64,000 nt of DNA from an uncultured bacterium (lineage in GTDB: Bacteria > CSSED10-310 > CALFER01), in assembly GCA_937951895.1 (NCBI GenBank), contig CALFER010000102.1:124001-188000 (forward strand). The letters are read 5' to 3'. The notes below the pieces were generated by a model. That model was given only the letters and a program-made list of their open reading frames with translations. It was not told the origin of the DNA and did no database searches. Below are positions 44,330 through 53,141 of this stretch, one piece after another (positions within the stretch are counted from its first letter, which is position 1; every line of letters starts with the position of its first letter). The position numbers and the translations under genes are program-made.

Positions 44330-46177
44330 ATGCGCTTTGGTCTGATCTCACGGGTAAAATACATTCTCGAAGGGCTTCGATTGACTGTTTACCTGCTGCT
44401 TTTGATCAGCGGGACCAGTCATGCCGCTTCATTCTCCTGGAGTGATCGATCGCTGGGACTCCGAGATCTCGATTTTATCTCGATCTCCACCGCTGCGAAA
44501 CCGGATGTCGCCATGTATGCGGCGACACCGCGGCATGCCTATATGAGCAGAGATGGAGCGCAAACATGGACTCTGGTTTTCACCCTTGATGTGCCCAGCC
44601 GTGGTGCGATTGTCGACGAGAATCCCCGATCGACTCCTGAAGAGCAGTTCTCGCGGCGTGATTATGACGAGGATGATCTGCGACGACGCGGCATCGTGCT
44701 CGATGATGAGAATTTCGACGATATCGACGACGCGGAACTGTTCCGGCGACTCAAAGACGAGAACCTGATTGAGGATCCTGAGGATACGATCAGAAATCCC
44801 GCTTCAGAGACAACTTTTCCGAATCCAGACAATCGTGACAGGGAGATGGAACGGATCGTGGCCGTTGCTGCGAACCCGGACTACTCCGATCGCGTGCTCA
44901 TTCTCACCAGCCAGGCGATCCATCTGTCTCGCAATGGCGGTCAGTTCTGGACAAAGCTTGCGATCAATCGTACCGATATTCATGCAGTTGCTTTCGACAC
45001 GAACCGTGATGCAATTCTGTTTGCTACGTCGGATGGACTGTATCAATCCGACTATTCCGGTGGAGGATTCCGGCAGACATCGTTCTCAATTGCCGCCCCA
45101 TATACACTGGTGAAGCGATCGGCTGCCCGGTCGAACAATCTGATTGCTATCTCTGATCGAATGATTCAACTGGTTATTCCTGACGGATCTGTCACCCGGA
45201 TCGAACTCCCCACCGAGTTTATCTCCATTCCCCTGCTGGACGCTGATTGGATCGACGATCACTCTCTTGTGGCAGTTTCGGAGCGAAACATCGCGATATA
45301 CACGGATTCGGCTGATTGGCAACTGAATCCTGTTCTCTCTCTCAGAGGCGCGACGCTTCGTGATCTTGTCGAATGGAATGATCGACTCCTTCTCGCAAGT
45401 GATCGCGGTGTGTTCGGCGTTGGATTGGGATTGACGGAAACCTCCACATTCAACGAGGGATTGCTGGATCTCGACGTGCGTGCGGTTGAATCGATACGGA
45501 TCGGTGAACGCTCCATTGCGATTGCTGCCACCGGATCGGGTATCTTTCTGGGCGGGGAAGGACTTGAAAAGCGTGAACTAGCCGGCGGGGTCGTGACTGA
45601 TACGGTTTCCGGATTACCGTCGCTGGAAGAGGTCATCAGTGCGGCGAATCGTTATCATGAGCAGCGACCCGAGTATATCTCATCACTGATGACCGGAGTG
45701 AAGTCGCAGGTTTGGTTGCCGGAAGTGACCGTTTCGATCGATGGGGGAGACTCGGACAGTACCGATTACAGTCGGGCAAGAAGTATTTCCACTTCGGGTT
45801 CCATCATTACAATCGGGCCGGATGATGAATCATACGGCACAGATTCCAGACACCGGATCAACAGCGAACTCAAATTGAGCTGGTTCCCGGGTAATATGAA
45901 AATCGCGAGGGATGGAATGGCATGTCAGCGGGCACGGAAAACTCTCATGCAGAAGCAATACAAACTCATGCATCGCGTGACTCGACTTTACGTCTCTCTG
46001 ACCGAAAAATTACTCGAAGGCAACCGTCCGGTTTCGTCCCGGGCGGATGCCTTGCTGGAAATCCAGAGACGGATTGAGGTGGAACGCCTGCTGGCCGAAT
46101 TGGATGGATTGACGGGGATGTTTGTTTCCACTTCGTTCCGGAATGAACGTGAAACGAAGTTCTCGGAAGGAGATTGA
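44330..46177 (+). CDS. Exported Asp-box beta-propeller protein with novel C-terminal domain
   Basis: This is a 615-residue exported protein. A signal peptide (residues 1-32) ends GTSHA; I chose ATG 44330 because GGAAGG precedes it and the upstream frame is non-coding. Residues about 35-420 are beta-propeller repeats with two clear BNR/Asp-boxes, SRDGAQTW and SRNGGQFW, as in YCF48-like proteins. An acidic insertion (DEDDLRRRGIVLDDENFDD) interrupts the first blades. Residues about 430-615 form a separate domain containing TDYSRARSISTSGSIITIG, PDDESYG and a helical end (RIEVERLLAELDGLTGMF). That domain recurs in the next gene. It is probably periplasmic or surface-exposed; function unknown. Confidence 0.78.
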   Translation: MRFGLISRVKYILEGLRLTVYLLLLISGTSHAASFSWSDRSLGLRDLDFISISTAAKPDVAMYAATPRHAYMSRDGAQTWTLVFTLDVPSRGAIVDENPRSTPEEQFSRRDYDEDDLRRRGIVLDDENFDDIDDAELFRRLKDENLIEDPEDTIRNPASETTFPNPDNRDREMERIVAVAANPDYSDRVLILTSQAIHLSRNGGQFWTKLAINRTDIHAVAFDTNRDAILFATSDGLYQSDYSGGGFRQTSFSIAAPYTLVKRSAARSNNLIAISDRMIQLVIPDGSVTRIELPTEFISIPLLDADWIDDHSLVAVSERNIAIYTDSADWQLNPVLSLRGATLRDLVEWNDRLLLASDRGVFGVGLGLTETSTFNEGLLDLDVRAVESIRIGERSIAIAATGSGIFLGGEGLEKRELAGGVVTDTVSGLPSLEEVISAANRYHEQRPEYISSLMTGVKSQVWLPEVTVSIDGGDSDSTDYSRARSISTSGSIITIGPDDESYGTDSRHRINSELKLSWFPGNMKIARDGMACQRARKTLMQKQYKLMHRVTRLYVSLTEKLLEGNRPVSSRADALLEIQRRIEVERLLAELDGLTGMFVSTSFRNERETKFSEGD

Positions 46178-46178
46178 T

Positions 46179-47141
46179 ATGAAGTCATTGTGGCGTTGCT
46201 GTGTTTGGGTCATCTTGATCAGTGCTCTCACTCAGGTCGCTTCAGCTAAAATCGATATCAACACGGCATCCGCCGCGGAGTTGGAATCATTGCCGAGAAT
46301 CGGCCCGGGACTGGCTCAGACGATCGTGGATTATCGAGAGCAGCACGGTCCTTTCCGTTCAATCGAAGAAATAAAAAACGTACCCAGAATCGGCGACAAA
46401 ATTTATAGTGAGATCAAGGATCTCATTACAGCCGGAGGAACAGGCAGCAAGTCTTCTCCGAAAAAAGAACCGATGGTGAATGCCAGCGCAGAAGATGCGG
46501 ATACGATGAAGCCGATCCAGAAGATTGCCGAGGTGCCGCCAACACCTGTTCCGACCGTATCGATCGATGAGGTAACGGCTGCGTTCGCAAATGAACCGAC
46601 GATTCAGGAAGTTCAAGATGCGGCCATTCGATTCGCGGAAGTCGATCCGCAGCGCTTCGCTTCCTGGCGGAGCGGCGTGAGAAACCGAGCGCTTCTTCCC
46701 GACACATTTCAGGTAAGTGTCGGTCATGATACCGATGATGATACGGATTACTCGAAATCCAAAACGATAAGCCTGTCGGGCAATACCGTTACAGTCGGGC
46801 CGGATGATGAGACATGGGGTCATGATACGGACGATGATTGGGATTACGAACTCCGCATGAAATGGAATCTGCAGGATTACGTCTTCAACCCGGACATGCT
46901 GCGGGTCAGTGCCGAGACCCAGGATCAGGTCGAGTTTCGTCAGTCTGTTCTCACTGATGTCACAAAACTCTTCTTTGATCGCAAACGCTTGAAGGCAGAA
47001 ATGATCCTGGACCCGCGTGTGGATGTGCCAACCCAGATTAAACGCCAGTTGCGGCTCGAAGAAATTACGGCATCACTGGATTCTATGACCGGTGGTTTTT
47101 TCAGCGATGAGATCCGAAAACGCACAGCTCCGGTCGAATAG
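46179..47141 (+). CDS. Exported helix-hairpin-helix protein with the shared C-terminal domain
   Basis: This is a 320-residue exported protein. A signal peptide (1-23) ends QVASA. A ComEA-type double helix-hairpin-helix follows (about 24-85; IDINTASAAELESLPRIG and SIEEIKNVPRIGDKI). Then comes a Lys/Pro-rich linker. Residues about 140-320 form a domain homologous to the C-terminus of the preceding protein: TDYSKSKTISLSGNTVTVG, PDDETWG, WDYELRMKWNLQDYVFNPD and LEEITASLDSMTGGFF. The ATG at 46179 follows GGAAGGAG, one base after the upstream stop. It may bind DNA at the surface, as ComEA does, but the C-terminal domain is uncharacterised to my knowledge. Confidence 0.8.
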   Translation: MKSLWRCCVWVILISALTQVASAKIDINTASAAELESLPRIGPGLAQTIVDYREQHGPFRSIEEIKNVPRIGDKIYSEIKDLITAGGTGSKSSPKKEPMVNASAEDADTMKPIQKIAEVPPTPVPTVSIDEVTAAFANEPTIQEVQDAAIRFAEVDPQRFASWRSGVRNRALLPDTFQVSVGHDTDDDTDYSKSKTISLSGNTVTVGPDDETWGHDTDDDWDYELRMKWNLQDYVFNPDMLRVSAETQDQVEFRQSVLTDVTKLFFDRKRLKAEMILDPRVDVPTQIKRQLRLEEITASLDSMTGGFFSDEIRKRTAPVE

Positions 47142-47163
47142 TCCGGAAAGCGAGGCTGAGACA

Positions 47164-50100
47164 ATGAAGCACGCATGGAGCTTTTCAATCGTTCTTTTCT
47201 CTGCCGTCCTCCTGAGTCTGGCAGGATGCAGTCCGGATTCCGAGACTGGTTTCCAGGATGAGCATTCAAAGACGTCCGTTTCACCTCAGATCATCGCATC
47301 CGGCCTGAATTTTCCCTGGGGACTTGAATTCATCACCAATCCAGACGTGGATGGAACCGGAGAAGGAAGTGTGCTGCCTCGGGGGCAATTGCTGGTTGCA
47401 AACAGGGGTATCGCCGGTGGGTATGCCCATTCGGTGGTTCGAGTCGACCCCATCGCTGGAAGCATTGCTGTGTATTCGGATCAAGCTCGTCGGGATCGCC
47501 GGGGATGGCCGGCAACCGATTCTCCGATGGACGTGGCGTTCTGGGGATCGTTCGCATGGATTGCGAACGATGCGGGTGGGCTTGGAACCATAGCGGCCAC
47601 AGATCCCAATCCATCCAGGCAGCCGAACGGCCCGACGGGATCTCCGGGAGACCCCGTTGATGGACCAACCGGTACCGGTGTGTTCGGTTCCGATGATTTT
47701 GGCTTCGTCGTCATGTCCATCAATCCAGAAGAGTATGATGAGAACGTTTCACTGAACAATAAAATCGAAGTCGTGTTCTCCCAGTCGGTCGATCCGAATA
47801 CAATCACCTCATCCACATTCAAGGTGGAAGTGCACGCGAGCGATTTGACTCCGGATCCCCCGGATCCCCGCGGGCGATTCCTCTTTTCTGACGACTATAC
47901 ACGTGTTGAGTTCGATTATGAGGGATCACTCTATGAATCAACAACTTATCGCATTACGCTGGACTCGGATATCACGAATCAGAGCGGAGTCGAGCTGGAT
48001 GGCAATCTGGATAGCCCGGGACCCGACGACTTTGTCAGTTATTTCTCAACGGGATCCGGAAACCCCCGGGTTGTCTGGGTGGATCCAGGCAACGGAGCGA
48101 CTCAGGTGCCAGTCGATACCGATATCGAAGTCGGTTTCTCGGAACCGATCCGTAACACCTCGGTGACGACCAGTTCGTTCTATGTGTTGGACTCGGAAGG
48201 CGATCGCATCGATGCGGAAGTTACGGTTTACCCGGATAAAACGCGCGCAATCCTTGTGCCCGATACCAATCTGAACCTCAATCAGTCCTACACCGTTCAT
48301 GTGACGACACGTGTGGTCGATCTGGCGGGGAATCCGTTGGATCAGCAACCCGGAGGATACCCGGACGCGTTCATGAGCGCATTCAGCACAGGCGCTGCCG
48401 ATACGAGTGCCCCGCGCGTGACACAGATCACTCCCGCCAACGGGGCTCAGAATGTCGATTCTCGCCCAACGATCACGGCAGTATTCTCGGAACCGATCGC
48501 ACCATCGAGCCGCATCGGCCAATACTTCCTTCTGACCGGTCCTGCCGGACAGATATCAGGAGCAGTTTCCTGGAATTCGGATACCGAACTCCAGTTCATC
48601 CCGGCATATGATCTGCCCGAGAGCGGCACTTTTACGATCACGATTTCCGATGTATTGACGGATATGACCAATCTGTCCCTGGATGGAAACGGTGATGGCT
48701 TTGCCGGTGGTAACTTCTCCAGTGTGTTCTCGACGGGCTCCGAAGGCCTCTATGTCATCTCATCGTATCCGGCAGACGGTAATGCCGGAATCAGTATCAG
48801 TACCATTGTTTATGTGAATTTCTCGAAAGCCGTCAATCCGTCAACCATCAACACTCAAACATTCACGCTCGCCCGCGAATCCATGCCGGATCAGCCGATT
48901 CCCGCTACGGTGTTCGCCAATCAGGGAAACATGGGTGCGACGTTGCGACCGGATGCATATCTGAGCGAAGATACGGCTTATATAATCCGTGTTTCGAGTG
49001 AGGTAACCGATCCAGCTGGAAATCCCCTCGATCAGATCCCCGGGCTTCCTCTGGATGCGTTCTCGGCCAGATTTGTCACCGGAGGCGAAGATAATACTCC
49101 TCCATGTATCATATCGATTCAGCCGACGGACGGAGCGACGGGAATCACCGTCAGCACGACGGTTACAGCAACCTTCGGTGAACCCATCAATCCTGCATCC
49201 GTAACTCCGGCGACGTTTACTGTAACGGGCCCTGGCGGAACTATTCCGGGCGACATTTCCTTCACTCAAGGCAATGCAGCCATTGTTTTCACTCCCTCGG
49301 CCGATCTGGAGGCGTCTCAGACCTATACAATCCGAGTGACAACCGGTGTCGTTGATACGAGTGGGAACGCACTCGATGGTGATTGTAATGGAACGACCGG
49401 GCCGGATTTCACCTCATCGTTCACAACCGGAGTCGGCGGTGTCGTCATCAATGAAGCCGTGGTCGATCCGCAGCAGGACTGGAGTGATTCCGAAGGAGGG
49501 GACGGCATCGCATTCAACAACACACCCGGAACCGGATCCATCACGACATCGGACGAGTGGATCGAGCTGTATAATGCCTCGAATCAGTCTCTCGATATCA
49601 CCAATTGGAAACTGGAGATGGTTGACACATCGCCCGAGACTCACGTGATCGGAAGCGGAAGCGGAACTGAAGTGTATTATCCGGCTTCGTCCACCTCGAG
49701 TAACTTCCAGCCGGGCAGTTATCTGATCATTGGTAATCCTGTCGGCAGCAACAACAACTCCTGTTATTTTATTCTGAAGGATGCCCAGGACAGAGTGATT
49801 GATGATGTGGAAATCGGCGATGATCTTGAAGGGGACGGAGAAGGGGATGGCGCACCGGAAGCAGGGGAAGACGGAGGCGCGACTGGAGTCAACGATGAAG
49901 CTATCGCGCGTTCACCGAATGCATTTGACTCCGAGAACGATATCGCTGATTTCGTCAAACAGGAAGCGACCATCGGCCGGGACAATTCGGCCAGCAAGAG
50001 TGGGATGGCGTCACGGGGTCGGATGTCCAGCGACACGATTCTCGAGGGAATGTCGGGCATCGTCGCGGCCGGAATCGCTCCGGATGACCCGAGCCCCTAC

Positions 50101-50670
50101 AATTATCTGTACTTTGCGACTCAGACACGGCGCGAGATCGTGTATGCGATCGATTTCGATGATGGCATCTATCATGTCCTCACCGGCATAGAATCTCCCC
50201 GGGGACTGGAGTTCATTCAAGATCGGGATGAGTCCGGTAATCCGCTGCCTGGACAGGGGTGGCTGTATGTCCTGAACCCCGAGGACGGCAATCTCCTGCG
50301 GGCCCGTTTCGTTCCAAACGGCCCTGTCGGCGCATACGGGACAGAGGCGAATGTCGAAAATCGCGGTCGTGACGCAATGATCTATTATACCTATGAAGAC
50401 CTCTTCGACCCGGTCGGTATCGCCTATTCGCAACAGCACAACCGCCTTTACATCGCATGCAGAGGCAACGGATACATTCTGGAAATCGATATGGAAGGGC
50501 AGCTCACTGAGATCTTTGACACCGGGTTCGGGATGGATGCGCTGGGCGGAATTGCTGTCGGTGATTTGGGCTCCGGTGAAGTTCTCTTCCTCACCCATAC
50601 AGGTGGACCTCGTGTGGATGTCGGCAGCGGTCCCAACGGCGCTATTTACTACTTCGATCCACATCCGTGA
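47164..50670 (+). CDS. Large lipoprotein with five Big_5 Ig-like repeats and a lamin-tail domain
   Basis: This is an 1168-residue lipoprotein. The lipobox LSLAGC puts the lipidated Cys at 22; ATG 47164 was chosen because it starts this signal. An N-terminal segment (GLNFPWGLEFITNP, LLVANRG) looks like the start of a propeller. Five SbsA/Big_5 Ig-like repeats follow at about 178-300, 300-415, 415-528, 528-645 and 645-757, each with FSxPI- and AGNPLD-like motifs. A lamin-tail domain comes next (VVINEAVVDPQQDW, DEWIELYNAS, about 757-945). A C-terminal propeller part (ESPRGLEFIQDRDESGNP, 955-1168) echoes the N-terminus. It is likely outer-membrane or surface anchored, perhaps adhesive. It follows the HhH gene by 22 bases. 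Confidence 0.82.
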   Translation: MKHAWSFSIVLFSAVLLSLAGCSPDSETGFQDEHSKTSVSPQIIASGLNFPWGLEFITNPDVDGTGEGSVLPRGQLLVANRGIAGGYAHSVVRVDPIAGSIAVYSDQARRDRRGWPATDSPMDVAFWGSFAWIANDAGGLGTIAATDPNPSRQPNGPTGSPGDPVDGPTGTGVFGSDDFGFVVMSINPEEYDENVSLNNKIEVVFSQSVDPNTITSSTFKVEVHASDLTPDPPDPRGRFLFSDDYTRVEFDYEGSLYESTTYRITLDSDITNQSGVELDGNLDSPGPDDFVSYFSTGSGNPRVVWVDPGNGATQVPVDTDIEVGFSEPIRNTSVTTSSFYVLDSEGDRIDAEVTVYPDKTRAILVPDTNLNLNQSYTVHVTTRVVDLAGNPLDQQPGGYPDAFMSAFSTGAADTSAPRVTQITPANGAQNVDSRPTITAVFSEPIAPSSRIGQYFLLTGPAGQISGAVSWNSDTELQFIPAYDLPESGTFTITISDVLTDMTNLSLDGNGDGFAGGNFSSVFSTGSEGLYVISSYPADGNAGISISTIVYVNFSKAVNPSTINTQTFTLARESMPDQPIPATVFANQGNMGATLRPDAYLSEDTAYIIRVSSEVTDPAGNPLDQIPGLPLDAFSARFVTGGEDNTPPCIISIQPTDGATGITVSTTVTATFGEPINPASVTPATFTVTGPGGTIPGDISFTQGNAAIVFTPSADLEASQTYTIRVTTGVVDTSGNALDGDCNGTTGPDFTSSFTTGVGGVVINEAVVDPQQDWSDSEGGDGIAFNNTPGTGSITTSDEWIELYNASNQSLDITNWKLEMVDTSPETHVIGSGSGTEVYYPASSTSSNFQPGSYLIIGNPVGSNNNSCYFILKDAQDRVIDDVEIGDDLEGDGEGDGAPEAGEDGGATGVNDEAIARSPNAFDSENDIADFVKQEATIGRDNSASKSGMASRGRMSSDTILEGMSGIVAAGIAPDDPSPYNYLYFATQTRREIVYAIDFDDGIYHVLTGIESPRGLEFIQDRDESGNPLPGQGWLYVLNPEDGNLLRARFVPNGPVGAYGTEANVENRGRDAMIYYTYEDLFDPVGIAYSQQHNRLYIACRGNGYILEIDMEGQLTEIFDTGFGMDALGGIAVGDLGSGEVLFLTHTGGPRVDVGSGPNGAIYYFDPHP

Positions 50671-50695
50671 TCGTTGATCAGATGGGAGACGGTTC

Positions 50696-51178
50696 ATGAA
50701 ACTCGATACAGTTCGGATTCAAAAACCGGATGATATGAATTTTGTTTTCGGGATGTCTCATTTTATTAAAACCGTCGAGGACATCCATGAGGCGATCGTT
50801 CAGACAAATCCGTCAATGAAGTTTGGAATTTCGTTTTGTGAGGCAAGCGGACCCTGCCTGATCCGCCTCTCCGGAAATGATCCGGATCTGATAAAAATCG
50901 CATCTCAGAATGCAGAAGCAGTGCGCGCAGGACATACATTTTTCATCTTTGTCGATCAAGGATTTCCATTGAACATCCTGAATGCAGTGAAGAACCTTCC
51001 CGAGGTCTGTTCGATCTTCTGTGCAACCGCCAACCCAACCAAGGTCATTATCGCAGACGATGACGAGGGGCGAGGTGTGATGGGTGTGATCGATGGATTC
51101 ATTTCTCGGGGTGTCGAATCACCCGCCGATCAGGAACAGCGCCGACAATTTTTAAGAAAAATCGGGTATAAATTCTAG
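50696..51178 (+). CDS. Adenosine-specific kinase family protein (COG1839)
   Basis: This is a 160-residue protein of the DUF355 family, whose archaeal member was described as an adenosine-specific kinase. The conserved segments SHFIKTVEDIHEAIVQ, KFGISFCEASGPCLIR, AGHTFFIFVDQGFPLNIL, VCSIFCATANPTKVIIA and RGVMGVIDGF are all present, so membership is firm even though the reaction in bacteria is little studied. ATG 50696 follows GGGAGACGGTTC. Its TAG stop shares the palindrome CTAG with the stop of the convergent pilin-like gene. Its position after the surface lipoprotein suggests no obvious functional link. Confidence 0.88.
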   Translation: MKLDTVRIQKPDDMNFVFGMSHFIKTVEDIHEAIVQTNPSMKFGISFCEASGPCLIRLSGNDPDLIKIASQNAEAVRAGHTFFIFVDQGFPLNILNAVKNLPEVCSIFCATANPTKVIIADDDEGRGVMGVIDGFISRGVESPADQEQRRQFLRKIGYKF

Positions 51179-53139
51179 TCCGCGATGGCCAACTCGTTCC
51201 ATTCGATGATATCGAACTGGTAAAATCCGAGATTCTTCAGGAAATCCAGTTTCGTCAAACCATCATTGAAGGAAATGCGGATGGATCCTGCAAGTTGCAC
51301 ATTGGCTCCGATGATCGGAGCGTGACAGATCACAGCGGCCCCATCATCGACTGGAGCATTCCAGATCAGGATGTCACCTCGTTGCGACATGACCGGTCCC
51401 TCGATGATGGTCCTCGAATGTCTGTCGACAATCAGGATATCACCAGCGGCAGCGAGAGCCGGTGCTCCGGGGTACCCCAGAATTCTCACATGCCATGCTC
51501 CATCGTCGATCCATTTGTATGCAGGTAACCCGATGCAGGCATCAGGATCCGTGGCCGGCTTCAGCGGAAATCCACAGAATCGAACGATTCGCCCGTCCCG
51601 CCCCGACGAGTACTCCCGCCATCGCCCCGGATGCGCTTGATTCTCCCATCCCCGATCTCGAAGATCGATGCCTGTTTCAGAGATCAGGCATCCGTTAAGA
51701 ATCAATTCCGAATCCGGAGTATCAACCCGAAAACAACCTCGATCAGGGAAATCACGATCACCCTCGGCCTTCCTGATGTAAAACACCAGGGGATCGAGCG
51801 CATGACCATCCTCGGTGAACCGGCCTACCCGAATCTCGAGTCTTTGAGACCCCAAATGATGTGAAACGAATTGATTTGACGGGTCGTTGATGTAATCGGA
51901 AAACTCGTCCCAGGATGCGAACACAGTCCCGAGATTCGTTCTTCTCCCAACTTCGGGACTCTGCGCCGCAATGCTCTCGAGGGCTTCAAAGTCGAGTTCA
52001 GGGAAATCAATTCGGAACAGGTCCGGGGTGCTTCGAGAGAGCGTCTGAGGCATATCGCCGGTTTCTGAATCCCCGTCTGATCCTTCTGCTGAAACAGCGA
52101 ATGCCTCCAGAGAATTCTTTGCCGGTGTTGAATGTGTCACCCACAGACCATTGAAGCCTTCTTCGCAGTCCAAACGCGATGAGCAATCGACGACGTCTGA
52201 AATCGAGCGAACCTGGCCGTTCCGGCACACGCAAAATGGGAGAAAATAAAAAGAATCCAAAGAGGATACAGAGTTTCGGACGGATAGCCAGTCACATGGA
52301 TAGAAGGGATCCTGTATGTCGAATCGCGCGACCCGTTCAAAACTTCGCTCCAACGACAGGTTTCCACAGACGGCTTCGCGCCCGAATTGTTCGGAGTTCC
52401 CGGAGTCGAGAGTCTTCCGCAGTGACGTTAAGGAAGATGTCATCAGATTACCGATGAGTTGGCCATCGATGATGGAAACATCGACGACACGCGACGTTTT
52501 CTGAGCAGTTCCAGCAACAACGCGATCTCCAATCAGACAGATCCCGTTTGAAAAGAAAGGGCCAGGTAACTCAACGGAGCTATCGTTGAGTTCAAAGAGA
52601 GAAAAAGCTTTGCCGGCGAAAATCACATAGTCGTCGGGGTAAATGTGGGCTCGAATCAAGCAGGTTCTATGAGCGGTTGCCGAGCCATATTGCGCCTGTA
52701 CGCGGATCTTGAAAAGACCATTCCAGCGAGGGAAAGGAACATCGTCTCGAAAGTGTTCAGGCTCAACCCAGGTTCGGAAACCTGCTCCCGCAACCAGGGA
52801 TTGAAGCGTGCAGATTTGGTTCTTCGTTCCGGAGTTGTTCCGGATATCGGCAATCGCTTCGATCGACCGATCTGAGCGATCACGAAAATGGGACTTTCTT
52901 TGCGCATCGATTGGCGGGCAGATGGCGCGAGGAATCGGCATGAGATCGGGATCCGAAAAATCCACAACGCCGCTTAGCCATCGGGTTCTCGAGAGTCGAT
53001 TGAACGTGTAATAAAGCGCTGAATCGGCAGTCGAATCCGCGATCAAACGGTGTTCTGTGTCCCACGACACCCTGCTGATTCCCGCACAGATCCCGATGAT
53101 CGCGATGAGGATCGCAAGGATGCCGCCCGCGCTTCGCAT
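51175..53139 (-). CDS. PilX-like exported minor pilin-cluster protein
   Basis: This is a 654-residue protein with an N-terminal hydrophobic helix (GGILAILIAIIGICAGI) and then HRLIADSTADSALYYTF, resembling the N-terminal region of PilX-type proteins, though without a clear prepilin peptidase site. The remaining 600 residues are a large exported domain, cysteine-containing and beta-rich, with no family I recognise. PilX proteins are normally under 250 residues. It starts with ATG two bases after the PilW-like gene and is fourth in a FimT-PilV-PilW-PilX-like order, which is the main reason for the call. It is probably exposed with the pilus tip complex. Confidence 0.65.
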   Translation of the reverse strand: MRSAGGILAILIAIIGICAGISRVSWDTEHRLIADSTADSALYYTFNRLSRTRWLSGVVDFSDPDLMPIPRAICPPIDAQRKSHFRDRSDRSIEAIADIRNNSGTKNQICTLQSLVAGAGFRTWVEPEHFRDDVPFPRWNGLFKIRVQAQYGSATAHRTCLIRAHIYPDDYVIFAGKAFSLFELNDSSVELPGPFFSNGICLIGDRVVAGTAQKTSRVVDVSIIDGQLIGNLMTSSLTSLRKTLDSGNSEQFGREAVCGNLSLERSFERVARFDIQDPFYPCDWLSVRNSVSSLDSFYFLPFCVCRNGQVRSISDVVDCSSRLDCEEGFNGLWVTHSTPAKNSLEAFAVSAEGSDGDSETGDMPQTLSRSTPDLFRIDFPELDFEALESIAAQSPEVGRRTNLGTVFASWDEFSDYINDPSNQFVSHHLGSQRLEIRVGRFTEDGHALDPLVFYIRKAEGDRDFPDRGCFRVDTPDSELILNGCLISETGIDLRDRGWENQAHPGRWREYSSGRDGRIVRFCGFPLKPATDPDACIGLPAYKWIDDGAWHVRILGYPGAPALAAAGDILIVDRHSRTIIEGPVMSQRGDILIWNAPVDDGAAVICHAPIIGANVQLAGSIRISFNDGLTKLDFLKNLGFYQFDIIEWNELAIAD

Positions 53140-53141
53140 GA

